From DASZXJ01 sp035545895 (lineage in GTDB: Bacteria > Planctomycetota > Phycisphaerae > Tepidisphaerales > Tepidisphaeraceae): DNA of 13,848 nt. The stretch covers positions 1 to 13,848 of the forward strand of contig DASZXJ010000158.1 in the NCBI GenBank assembly GCA_035545895.1, given 5' to 3'. Made by a program: the position numbers and the translations under genes. The notes beneath the pieces are model-generated. The model saw nothing but the letters and a program-made list of their open reading frames with translations, was not told where the DNA came from and did not search any database. The number at the start of each line of letters is the position of its first letter. Within the stretch, counting starts at the first letter, position 1. Below, piece after piece: positions 1-6,143 of the stretch.

Positions 1-471
1 GGCCGCACGGGGGTGACGATGTCCCCTGCCACCGTTGCGCGGCTGGCAAATCACCCCAATATTGTCGCCATCAAGGAAGCCACCGGCTCGGTTGACATGG
101 CCAGCGAGATCATGTCGCTCTGCGATATCACTGTTATCAGCGGCGACGATTCGCTGACCCTGCCGTTGATGTCCATCGGCGCCAAGGGCGTCATCAGCGT
201 GGCATCCAATCTTGTCCCTGACCAGATCAAAGCGATGGTGAAGCTGGCGCTAGGCGGGCAATTTGCAGATGCAGCTCAGATCCATCACGAGCTTTTCCCG
301 TTAATCAAATCGCTGTTCCTGGACGGCAATCCGGTCGGCATCAAGTATGCGATGAAAGTCGCCGGCAAGGATACCGGCGACCTCCGTTTGCCACTGTGCG
401 AAGCCAGCGACGGCACGAAACAGACTATCGAAAAGCTGGTAAAGAAACTCGATTTGGTTGGCGTGCATTAG
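1..471 (+). CDS. dapA: 4-hydroxy-tetrahydrodipicolinate synthase, C-terminal part (partial)
   Basis: This is the 3' part of a gene that enters from the left edge; reading is open from base 1 and ends at TAG 469-471. The enzyme condenses pyruvate with aspartate semialdehyde in the diaminopimelate/lysine pathway in the cytoplasm. Seen: the first residues are GRTG, which in DapA follows the catalytic-Tyr region; VAIKEATG carries the Schiff-base lysine (codon 73-75); then SGDDSLTLPLMSIGAKGVISVASN, abbreviated here as the SGDD...GAKGVISV substrate-site motif, and a C-terminal helical part with the family's NPVGIKYAMK-type element. About half of a usual 290-300 residue protein is present. The missing N-terminus means the catalytic tyrosine cannot be checked. 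It lies 45 bp upstream of the aroDE start and may be cotranscribed with it. An N-acetylneuraminate lyase or another class I aldolase of the same family is less likely given the close match to DapA motifs. Confidence 0.9.
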   Translation, partial: GRTGVTMSPATVARLANHPNIVAIKEATGSVDMASEIMSLCDITVISGDDSLTLPLMSIGAKGVISVASNLVPDQIKAMVKLALGGQFADAAQIHHELFPLIKSLFLDGNPVGIKYAMKVAGKDTGDLRLPLCEASDGTKQTIEKLVKKLDLVGVH

Positions 472-487
472 TTTCCGGCTTTGATCC

Positions 488-505
488 CCTCTCCCAAAGG
501 AGAGG
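488..505 (+). promoter_or_regulatory. Hairpin containing the aroDE ribosome-binding site
   Basis: CCTCTCC (488-494) and GGAGAGG (499-505) are perfect 7-bp inverted repeats around the four-base loop CAAA. The right arm is also the only good Shine-Dalgarno sequence (AAAGGAGAGG, 496-505), placed about 11 bases before the ATG at 517. In RNA the SD would therefore be paired with the left arm. The pairing is seen directly; that it limits translation of aroDE is inference. It could also be a remnant of a short dispersed palindrome or a weak attenuator after dapA, although no U-tract follows. Confidence 0.5.
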
Positions 506-516
506 AGAAAAGGCTG

Positions 517-2082
517 ATGACCCATCTCTGCGTCCCCATTTTCGTCAACGACCTCGCGCAGGCCAGGCGAGACATCGCCACCGCCGCCGAGGCGGGCGCG
601 GACATGGTGGAGATCCGGATTGACGGCTTCGACGCAGATCCAACCGACCTCATCAGCAAGACCGCGGTTCCCACTGTCGTCACCTGCCGCGCAGCCTATG
701 AAGGCGGACGCGAAGGAGAACAAAGCGATGACTCCGATCAGGATCGATTTGATCGCCTGACCAATGTAGCCGGCAGCGCCAGCTATATTGACATTGAATT
801 GGAAGCAATCGATGGCGCGATGCCAAAACGTCCAACCGATTCTTTGGGGCCTCGCCTTATCGTCAGCTCGCACGATTTCCAAGGCCGGCCAGACAACCTC
901 TACAACATCCTGGAAAGATTGAATCAGTCATTCTCAACTGTCAATAAAATTGTCTGGACTGCCCGCAGCATTCGCGACAACATCGAAGCATTCGAAATTC
1001 TTCAATCCCGCCAAAAACCGACGATCGCGTTATGCATGGGCGAAGCGGGACTGCTTAGCCGGGTATTGGCGAAGAAATTCGGCGCGTTTTTGACCTTTGC
1101 GTCGCTGTCCAGTGAGACCGGCACCGCGCCGGGGCAAGTCACCATTCACGACTTCAAGCGACTATATCGTTGGGACGCCATCGGACCGGAAACGAAGGTT
1201 TACGGCGTGGTCGCGTGTCCCATCGCTCATTCCATGTCGCCGGCCATTCATAATGCAGCCTTCGACAAAACGGGTGAAGACGGCGTTTATCTGCCCATGC
1301 TTGTTCAACCGGGATATGAGAGCTTCAAAGCATTCATGGAGGAATTCACCAATTTCAAACCGCTGCATCTGCGCGGGCTTTCGGTGACCATTCCCCACAA
1401 GGAAAACGCGCTCAAATATTTGCAGGAAAAAGGAGCGCGGATCGAACCGCTGGCAGTGACGATCGGTGCGGTGAACACGATCATCATTGATCGCGATTCC
1501 GACGGTAATCCAATTCTTCGCGGAATCAATACCGATTACCAGGCCATCATTGAGACGATTTGTGCGCCGCTTGGCATTCAGCAGGAACAATTGGCGGATT
1601 ATCGAGTCGCCGTCATCGGCGCCGGAGGCACGGGTCGGACGGCCGTGGCGGCGCTGGCGCAGCTTGGTGCGACAGTTGTCGTGTACAATCGCACGAAAGA
1701 GCGTGCCGACGCATTGGCGGCGGAATTCAACAATAAAGTCGGCCGAGTCGTTTCCGCTCGAATGGAAAAACTCTGCGATTCATGTTGTCATATCTACATC
1801 AATACAACCTCGGTCGGCATGCATCCGAAGATCGATGAAAGCCCGCTCGGCGATCGAACCCCCAATTTCACGTCCGATACGCTTGTTTTCGATACGATTT
1901 ATAATCCCCCTCTTACCAGGCTTTTGCAGCAAGCGCAACAAGCAGGCGCCAAGATTGTCGGCGGAATCGAAATGTTCGTGCGGCAGGCGGCCGCACAATT
2001 TGTCGCCTGGACCGATAAACCCGCTCCTGCTGAAATCATGCGGGCGGTCGTCGAACAACGATTAAAAAACCAGATAAAATAA
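517..2082 (+). CDS. aroDE: Bifunctional 3-dehydroquinate dehydratase / shikimate dehydrogenase
   Basis: This 521-residue cytoplasmic protein should catalyse two consecutive shikimate-pathway steps: dehydration of 3-dehydroquinate, then NADPH reduction of 3-dehydroshikimate. Residues 1-220 are a type I AroD domain: EIRID at 32-36, the catalytic His in SSHDF (H119), the Schiff-base Lys in VNKIVWTA (K144), and the late CMGEAGLLSR and APGQVTI elements. Residues 227-515 are an AroE domain: ACPIAHSMSPAIHN substrate site, catalytic K295 in TIPHKENA, GINTDY with catalytic D340, the dinucleotide loop GAGGTGR (368-374), NRT (391-393) suited to NADP, and the VGGIEMFVRQAAAQF terminus. Both sets of key residues look intact. 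The ATG at 517 is preferred over the in-frame TTG at 481 because a strong SD precedes it and homology starts there. The same order of fusion is known in plants, Chlamydia and some PVC bacteria. It probably forms a unit with dapA. Confidence 0.93.
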   Translation: MTHLCVPIFVNDLAQARRDIATAAEAGADMVEIRIDGFDADPTDLISKTAVPTVVTCRAAYEGGREGEQSDDSDQDRFDRLTNVAGSASYIDIELEAIDGAMPKRPTDSLGPRLIVSSHDFQGRPDNLYNILERLNQSFSTVNKIVWTARSIRDNIEAFEILQSRQKPTIALCMGEAGLLSRVLAKKFGAFLTFASLSSETGTAPGQVTIHDFKRLYRWDAIGPETKVYGVVACPIAHSMSPAIHNAAFDKTGEDGVYLPMLVQPGYESFKAFMEEFTNFKPLHLRGLSVTIPHKENALKYLQEKGARIEPLAVTIGAVNTIIIDRDSDGNPILRGINTDYQAIIETICAPLGIQQEQLADYRVAVIGAGGTGRTAVAALAQLGATVVVYNRTKERADALAAEFNNKVGRVVSARMEKLCDSCCHIYINTTSVGMHPKIDESPLGDRTPNFTSDTLVFDTIYNPPLTRLLQQAQQAGAKIVGGIEMFVRQAAAQFVAWTDKPAPAEIMRAVVEQRLKNQIK

Positions 2083-2143
2083 CCGTCACCCCTTTCCTGG
2101 CCGATCAATCCCTTGTAGTCCTGTTGACCCGTTTGGCACCGTA

Positions 2144-3334
2144 TTGGATGTCTCATTTGTGCTAATTTTACCTGTTGAAGAAGCCAAAGCGGGGATGATA
2201 CTCGCGGCGCCGGTGACGCACCCGGAGCATCCAGACCAGGATTTGCTCAAGGGCGGCTATACGCTTGAGGATTCGATCCTTCCATTGCTCAAACAGATGG
2301 GCGTCACGCAGATTTACGTTGAGTTCCCGGGACTTGATGATCTCGATCAACATCTGGTGCCCAATCTGAGTCCGGCCCGGCAGATGATCTATAAGCAGAT
2401 CAAGGATGCGGTTCACCTCACCCAGAAAAGCACCCAGCCGAAGATCTCCTATGCGGAATATTATGGCTCGATTCGCGAAATGATCCTGACCCTCATGGGG
2501 CAGGGACAGCATCCCGTGTATCTCGAACACATGTCCCGGATGGGAGACGATGTGGTCTCGCACTCGGCGGCGGTAGCGCACCTGGGACTGCTGCTGGGCA
2601 TCAAACTCGAAACATATTTGATCGCGCAGCGAAAGCGTCTGCCGGCACATCACGCCAAAGAAGTTGTCAACATCGGCGTGGCCGGAATGATGCATGACAT
2701 CGGCAAGCTGGCGCTTCCCAAGGAACTCCAGCACCACAGCGGCGTGGAATTGCCCGAAGATCCCAAGCAACTGGAACACTGGCAGGAACATTGCTGGCTG
2801 GGATATGAAATGATTCACGGCGGCGTGGAACCCTCAGCGGCAGCGGCGGTGCTTCATCATCACCAGCACTGGGACGGAAGCGGGTTTCCGACCACGACCT
2901 ATCGCGATGGCACGAGGGCAACGCCCAAGGAAAATCGAATTCACATCTTTGCCCGCATTGTCGCGGTGGCGGATTTGTACGACCGTCTGGCAACGCCGAT
3001 GGGAAGCAAGGTCCGGCTGTCCAACCTGGAAATATTGCACTTGATGCGGTCAAAATATACGCCATGGTGCGACCCCGTCGTATTGAAAGTATTGGAAGCA
3101 GTTGCCCCACCCTTCCCGCCTGGCGCGATGGTCAAATTGTCAGATGACACGGCCGCCGTGGTCGTCGAAGCGAATCATTCCAGCCCGTATCGACCGACTG
3201 TTCGCCGAATGCTCGGGACAGAAATGGAATTGGATGCAGTTCGCGTCGATCTTTCTGAAAATGGCGCGCCTTCAATCACTCATGTAGGCAGCACATCGGT
3301 TGAAGGTCTGATCCCGGACCTGGCAACGGCCTGA
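2144..3334 (+). CDS. HD-GYP-type phosphodiesterase-like protein (DUF3391-like N-terminus)
   Basis: The protein is 396 residues if started at TTG 2144, or 391 at GTG 2159; neither has a clear SD, so the start is uncertain. Residues about 7-60 resemble the DUF3391-type lead of HD-GYP proteins (LPVEEAKAGMILA). The HD-GYP core follows (TTG numbering): H140 in VSHSAAVAHL, HD at 184-185 within MMHDIGKLALP, H216, the HHHQHWDGSGFP block at 238-249, and AVADLYD with D277. The usual HD-GYP signature ends GYP; here it reads GFP. Residues about 325-396 form a C-terminal segment (PPGAMVKLSDDTAAVVVEA) seen in related proteins. The metal ligands appear kept, so hydrolysis of cyclic di-GMP or another cyclic dinucleotide is the likely role (family knowledge). 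No receiver domain, signal peptide or membrane segment is seen. It converges on the ferredoxin gene with only 12 bp between the stops. Confidence 0.82.
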   Translation: MDVSFVLILPVEEAKAGMILAAPVTHPEHPDQDLLKGGYTLEDSILPLLKQMGVTQIYVEFPGLDDLDQHLVPNLSPARQMIYKQIKDAVHLTQKSTQPKISYAEYYGSIREMILTLMGQGQHPVYLEHMSRMGDDVVSHSAAVAHLGLLLGIKLETYLIAQRKRLPAHHAKEVVNIGVAGMMHDIGKLALPKELQHHSGVELPEDPKQLEHWQEHCWLGYEMIHGGVEPSAAAAVLHHHQHWDGSGFPTTTYRDGTRATPKENRIHIFARIVAVADLYDRLATPMGSKVRLSNLEILHLMRSKYTPWCDPVVLKVLEAVAPPFPPGAMVKLSDDTAAVVVEANHSSPYRPTVRRMLGTEMELDAVRVDLSENGAPSITHVGSTSVEGLIPDLATA

Positions 3335-3346
3335 TGGATTGAATAA

Positions 3347-3973
3347 TTATCGCGATGAGCAAGGCGTGACGACGATGCTTTTGGGGCTTGTCGGACAATC
3401 GTGCTGACAGACTCCACACCCTGTGCAGCCGTCTTCGATGACGTGGACTTTTCCGTCGCGCAATTCAATCGCGACTTCGCCAATCGGGCATTTATCGATG
3501 CAGATCGTGCATTCTTCACCATGAGAGCGAAGGCAATTTTCCTCGCGCCAAACGGCCGTGCCCATATCGATCAGACCGAGGGCTGTTGGCACGAGTGCTC
3601 CGCTGGGGCAATCGCGCATGCAGACCAAGCCATCGCAAACGACACAGGGCATGATATCGGGCTCGATATAAGGCGCTCCGCCACCCGAAAACCCGGCTGG
3701 GTCAATCTTGATGCATTGCGCGGGACACACGTTGACACACGTACCACAGCGGCTGCATGTATCGAGAAAGCTCCGCTCCTGCAGCGCGCCCGGCGGGCGC
3801 AACCAGGTGGTCTGCGGCAGATTCTTGATGGGCTTGGGAACGGCCGATTCCAATCGCTCGAGCTGGCGAATCGCTTCTTCGATCGGAACCATCGCTTCGG
3901 ACAGAGGCTTGAGCAGTTCGCGCAGGCCCTCACGAAAAAACCGGCGGCGATTGACCTGCTTGTCTTCACGCAT
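3347..3973 (-). CDS. Four-cluster 4Fe-4S ferredoxin-like protein, NapG/MauM type
   Basis: This 208-residue protein carries 16 cysteines in four cluster motifs, so it should shuttle electrons through up to four [4Fe-4S] centres. Motifs: C73-C76-C79-C83 (CSRCGTCVNVCP), C110-C113-C118-C122 (CVVCDGLVCMRDCP), C147-C155-C158-C162 (the first spacing is seven residues), and C183-C186-C189-C193 (CTGCGVCQHDCP). Spacings and order fit the NapG/MauM ferredoxin family, linked in other bacteria to quinol oxidation for nitrate reductase or to methylamine oxidation. The N-terminus has NRRRFF, like a twin-arginine motif, but the following region (REGLRELLKPLSEAM) is charged rather than hydrophobic, so Tat export is doubtful. 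It is the last gene of the clpP1-clpP2-lipoprotein operon, 8 bp after the lipoprotein stop, with only a weak SD. No partner oxidoreductase lies in the window, so the specific role is unknown. Confidence 0.82.
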   Translation of the reverse strand: MREDKQVNRRRFFREGLRELLKPLSEAMVPIEEAIRQLERLESAVPKPIKNLPQTTWLRPPGALQERSFLDTCSRCGTCVNVCPAQCIKIDPAGFSGGGAPYIEPDIMPCVVCDGLVCMRDCPSGALVPTALGLIDMGTAVWREENCLRSHGEECTICIDKCPIGEVAIELRDGKVHVIEDGCTGCGVCQHDCPTSPKSIVVTPCSSR

Positions 3974-3981
3974 GCAATTCT

Positions 3982-4608
3982 TTACTTCGGTTTGATCGAA
4001 ATCGTTTTCTGCGCCGAAAATTCCCGCTGAGTCAGTTCATCGTGAAACGTAACCTTCAACAAAAGCTCGCCTGGCTGCGGACCCTCCTGCCAGGGGCAAT
4101 TCAATACGTAAGCATAAAGCAGGCCCATGCCCCGCCAGCTTTTTTGTGATTGTTCGAGTGTGAATTCCCATTTGTTGATCGGGCCTTTGTCGGGCTGCTG
4201 CTTGGGATCGAGAAGTTCGACGACGAATGAGCCGCTGGCCTTGAATGAATCGCCTTGCTGATCGATCGGCGTGGCGTAAACGGTGATGCCATCCTCGCCC
4301 GGCTTTTGCGAATCAAATTCCGCTGGCCCGCTCAGGCGGCCAATGGATACTCCCGCCGTTGTAAACAACTTGTCGAGCTTATCCTGCGGCAGGGTTTGAA
4401 GCGTGCCGCGCTGTTGTTCGATCGCGCGCAAAGAAGCCGCATCGGCTTCATGTTGCCGCTGAAGACCGGCCATTTGCGCATCCATTGTTTGAATGCGTTT
4501 GCGAAGCTCGATATTGGCTTGGTTCGGCCTGGACGTGCACCCAATCAGGGAAACGGAAACCGCGGTTAAACACAGATAAACGCGAATGAGCGAATCAGTC
4601 CTTTTCAT
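3982..4608 (-). CDS. Putative lipoprotein with N-terminal coiled coil
   Basis: I do not recognise a named family. The 208-residue product begins MKRTDSLIRV, followed by a hydrophobic stretch and a good lipobox LIGC with the acylated Cys at position 24, so it should be a lipid-anchored envelope protein. Residues about 30-70 are rich in heptad-spaced Leu/Met/Ala and charged residues (NIELRKRIQTMDAQMAGLQ), suggesting a short coiled coil. Residues about 80-208 look like an all-beta domain with a Trp- and Tyr-containing core (INKWEFTLEQ, GLLYAYVLNCPW). The ATG at 4608 overlaps the end of clpP2 by 14 nt and is preceded by GAAGAG; longer in-frame starts up to 4698 would run deep into clpP2 and lose the signal peptide at the N-terminus, so they were rejected. 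The close overlap suggests translational coupling with clpP2. A link to proteolysis is only contextual. Confidence 0.75.
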   Translation of the reverse strand: MKRTDSLIRVYLCLTAVSVSLIGCTSRPNQANIELRKRIQTMDAQMAGLQRQHEADAASLRAIEQQRGTLQTLPQDKLDKLFTTAGVSIGRLSGPAEFDSQKPGEDGITVYATPIDQQGDSFKASGSFVVELLDPKQQPDKGPINKWEFTLEQSQKSWRGMGLLYAYVLNCPWQEGPQPGELLLKVTFHDELTQREFSAQKTISIKPK

Positions 4609-5236
4609 TGCCGTTCTCTTCAGCCCGGCGAGGCAAGGCATCGGGCGCTCGATCCAGCACCCGATCGACACAACCATATTCGACCGCTTCCTCGGCAAAC
4701 AGCCATTTATTGCGGTCGAAATCGCGATGGATTGTTTCGGGCGTTTTGCCGGTGTATTCAGCCATCAGTTTATACAAACGATCGCGCAATCGAAGCATGT
4801 GTGCCGCCTCGATGCCCAGATCAGTCGCCGGCCCCTGCAACACGCCGCCGATCAATGGCTGGTGAAGCATGACCTGTGAATTATTCAGCACGGCCCGCTT
4901 GCCTTTGGTGCCAGCTGAAAGAAGACATGCTCCCATGCTGGCTGCAAGGCCGATGCAGGTGGTCGCGACATCGCAGCGCAGGAATTTCATCGTATCGATG
5001 ATCCCCAGCCCCGCCGACACCGACCCGCCAGGCGAGTTGATGTACATCTGAATGTCCGTGCGCGGGTCATCATTGGAAAGGAAAAGCAATTGCGCAATGA
5101 CCGTGTTGGCCATGTCGTCGGTGACCACGCCGCCGACCATGATGATGCGGTCCTTGAGCAGGCGCGAATAAATATCGTAAGCCCGCTCGCTGCGGCCGCT
5201 CTTTTCAATGACTATAGGAATGAGTTGATTTTGCAT
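4595..5236 (-). CDS. clpP2: ATP-dependent Clp protease proteolytic subunit 2, atypical triad
   Basis: This 213-residue S14 peptidase should assemble into the ClpP barrel that degrades proteins delivered by a Clp ATPase. Seen: INSPGGSVSAGLGIID, the nucleophile Ser in AASMGACLL (S100), and the catalytic His in MLHQP (H125). The third triad position lies in RDFDRNKWLF: aligned with the ERDTERDRF segment of E. coli ClpP, the catalytic Asp falls on Asn176. Two extra residues lie between the His and this position. Listeria ClpP1 has the same Asp-to-Asn change and works in a mixed complex with a second ClpP (family knowledge). The start is taken as the ATG at 5236; a TTG at 5242 is possible, and neither has a clear SD. 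It lies 48 bp after clpP1, so hetero-assembly with ClpP1 is a natural hypothesis. The C-terminal tail (about residues 195-213) is charged and probably disordered. Confidence 0.93.
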   Translation of the reverse strand: MQNQLIPIVIEKSGRSERAYDIYSRLLKDRIIMVGGVVTDDMANTVIAQLLFLSNDDPRTDIQMYINSPGGSVSAGLGIIDTMKFLRCDVATTCIGLAASMGACLLSAGTKGKRAVLNNSQVMLHQPLIGGVLQGPATDLGIEAAHMLRLRDRLYKLMAEYTGKTPETIHRDFDRNKWLFAEEAVEYGCVDRVLDRAPDALPRRAEENGNEKD

Positions 5237-5284
5237 TTTCAATTGCCAGTTGTTCGTTACCGGTACGACTTCACGCCGGAGACA

Positions 5285-5962
5285 TTACTTGGGCTTGTTT
5301 GATTCGGACTTGCCGTCCATCCCGATGACTTCGTCGCAGATACCATATTTCACCGCTTGCTCGGCGGTGAAGTAGCGGTCGCGCTCGCTGTCTTCGCGAA
5401 CCCGTTCGACAGTCTGCCCCGTGCACTTGGCCATCAGTTGGAGGAGCGTATCCTTGGTCTTAAGGATCTCCTCGGCCTGGATTTCAATATCCGCGGCTTG
5501 TCCGGTCACACCACCAAAAGGCTGGTGGATCATGACCTTGGCATTGGGCAGGATGAAGCGCTTGCCCTTGGTGCCCGCCATCAGCGCGATGGCGCCGCCA
5601 CTTTCGGCGCGGCCGATGCAATAGGTTGCCACATCGCAATTGATGAACCGCATGATGTCATACATCGCCAGCGTATCATCCACCGCCCCGCCGGGCGAAT
5701 TGATATACAAATTGATGTCTTCACCCTTTTTGATGCTTTGAAGGTAAAGCATCTGCATGATGACCCTGCTCGCGGAGATATGATTGATCTCTCCAACCAG
5801 GAACACCACCCGGTTTTCGAGCAAAAGCTCTTCAAGCGTCATTTCCCGATAACGGTTGTAAGCACCCTGCGGGCCGGGAGCGCTCATCGGCATATTCATG
5901 GGCAACAAACCGGGCAGGCCTGCGAGGTGCGACACCGTTCGTTTCAAGTCAAACTCAGCCAT
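5285..5962 (-). CDS. clpP1: ATP-dependent Clp protease proteolytic subunit 1
   Basis: This 225-residue S14 serine protease has all three catalytic residues at canonical spacing: S121 in RAESGGAIAL, H146 in MIHQPFGG and D195 in SERDRYF. The INSPGGAVDDTLA loop is also present. Around the nucleophile it reads ESGGA instead of the usual ASMGA. About 40 residues precede the conserved MTLEELLLENRVVFL segment, longer than the E. coli propeptide, and include a Met/Pro-rich stretch (LPMNMPMSAPGP) that could be a propeptide or an axial-loop extension. The ATG at 5962 is chosen because GAGGAGA ends three bases before it; the in-frame ATG at 5974 precedes that SD, and longer starts would run into the tig promoter and 5' end. 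It is first in the operon clpP1-clpP2-lipoprotein-ferredoxin and divergent from tig. The Clp ATPase partner (ClpX or other) is not in the window. Confidence 0.95.
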   Translation of the reverse strand: MAEFDLKRTVSHLAGLPGLLPMNMPMSAPGPQGAYNRYREMTLEELLLENRVVFLVGEINHISASRVIMQMLYLQSIKKGEDINLYINSPGGAVDDTLAMYDIMRFINCDVATYCIGRAESGGAIALMAGTKGKRFILPNAKVMIHQPFGGVTGQAADIEIQAEEILKTKDTLLQLMAKCTGQTVERVREDSERDRYFTAEQAVKYGICDEVIGMDGKSESNKPK

Positions 5963-5990
5963 TCGTCTCCTCATCGTGTCGAAGCGCCGG

Positions 5991-6019
5991 ATGGTATGCG
6001 CGGTAATCGGGTTTTTCAA
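5991..6019 (-). promoter_or_regulatory. Candidate sigma-70-type promoter for the clpP1 operon
   Basis: Read on the minus strand, TTGAAA (6014-6019, five of six matches to the -35 consensus) and TACCAT (5991-5996, four of six matches to the -10 consensus) are separated by 17 bp. Transcription would start near 5984, leaving a short leader that contains the GAGGAGA ribosome-binding site. No CIRCE element was seen nearby. The match is by eye and planctomycete promoters are poorly defined, so this is a candidate only. Confidence 0.35.
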
Positions 6020-6069
6020 TCCACGGCAAGGGCTTGATAATGTCGGCCTTGAGGACCTCGGCAGCCCCT

Positions 6070-6097
6070 TTGCAATTCGATTTTCTACGGCTAATAT
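6070..6097 (+). promoter_or_regulatory. Candidate sigma-70-type promoter for tig
   Basis: TTGCAA (6070-6075) and TAATAT (6092-6097) are separated by 16 bp, each with four of six consensus matches. They lie in the only A+T-rich stretch of the tig-clpP1 intergenic region. The predicted start near 6104 gives a leader of about 40 nt with AAAGGTG as the ribosome-binding site. Assigned by eye. Confidence 0.3.
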
Positions 6098-6143
6098 GCG
6101 CCGCTTCGCCCGATTCTGGGCTGACAGCAGTGAAAGGTGTGTC

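Noticed and set aside
472..516. dapA-aroDE gap considered as a rho-independent terminator
   Set aside because: The 7-bp stem is followed by an A/G-rich ribosome-binding region rather than a T-run.
2124..2146. TTGACC resembling a -35 box before the HD-GYP gene
   Set aside because: No acceptable -10 hexamer lies 15-19 bp downstream, and the assigned start would fall within the promoter.
3335..3346. Convergent stops of the HD-GYP and ferredoxin genes searched for a terminator
   Set aside because: Only 12 bp separate the stops; the ATAATTAT palindrome is too short and A+T-only.
3401..4030. A 209-codon open frame on the plus strand
   Set aside because: It mirrors the four-cluster ferredoxin, whose 16 correctly spaced cysteines make the minus strand the true coding strand.
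4912..4917. CAGCTG, the PvuII site, within clpP2
   Set aside because: One occurrence says nothing about avoidance, and the recognition sequence of this methyltransferase is unknown.
5357..6037. A 226-codon open frame on the plus strand
   Set aside because: It is antisense to clpP1, which has an intact catalytic triad and SD; the shadow has no recognisable motif.
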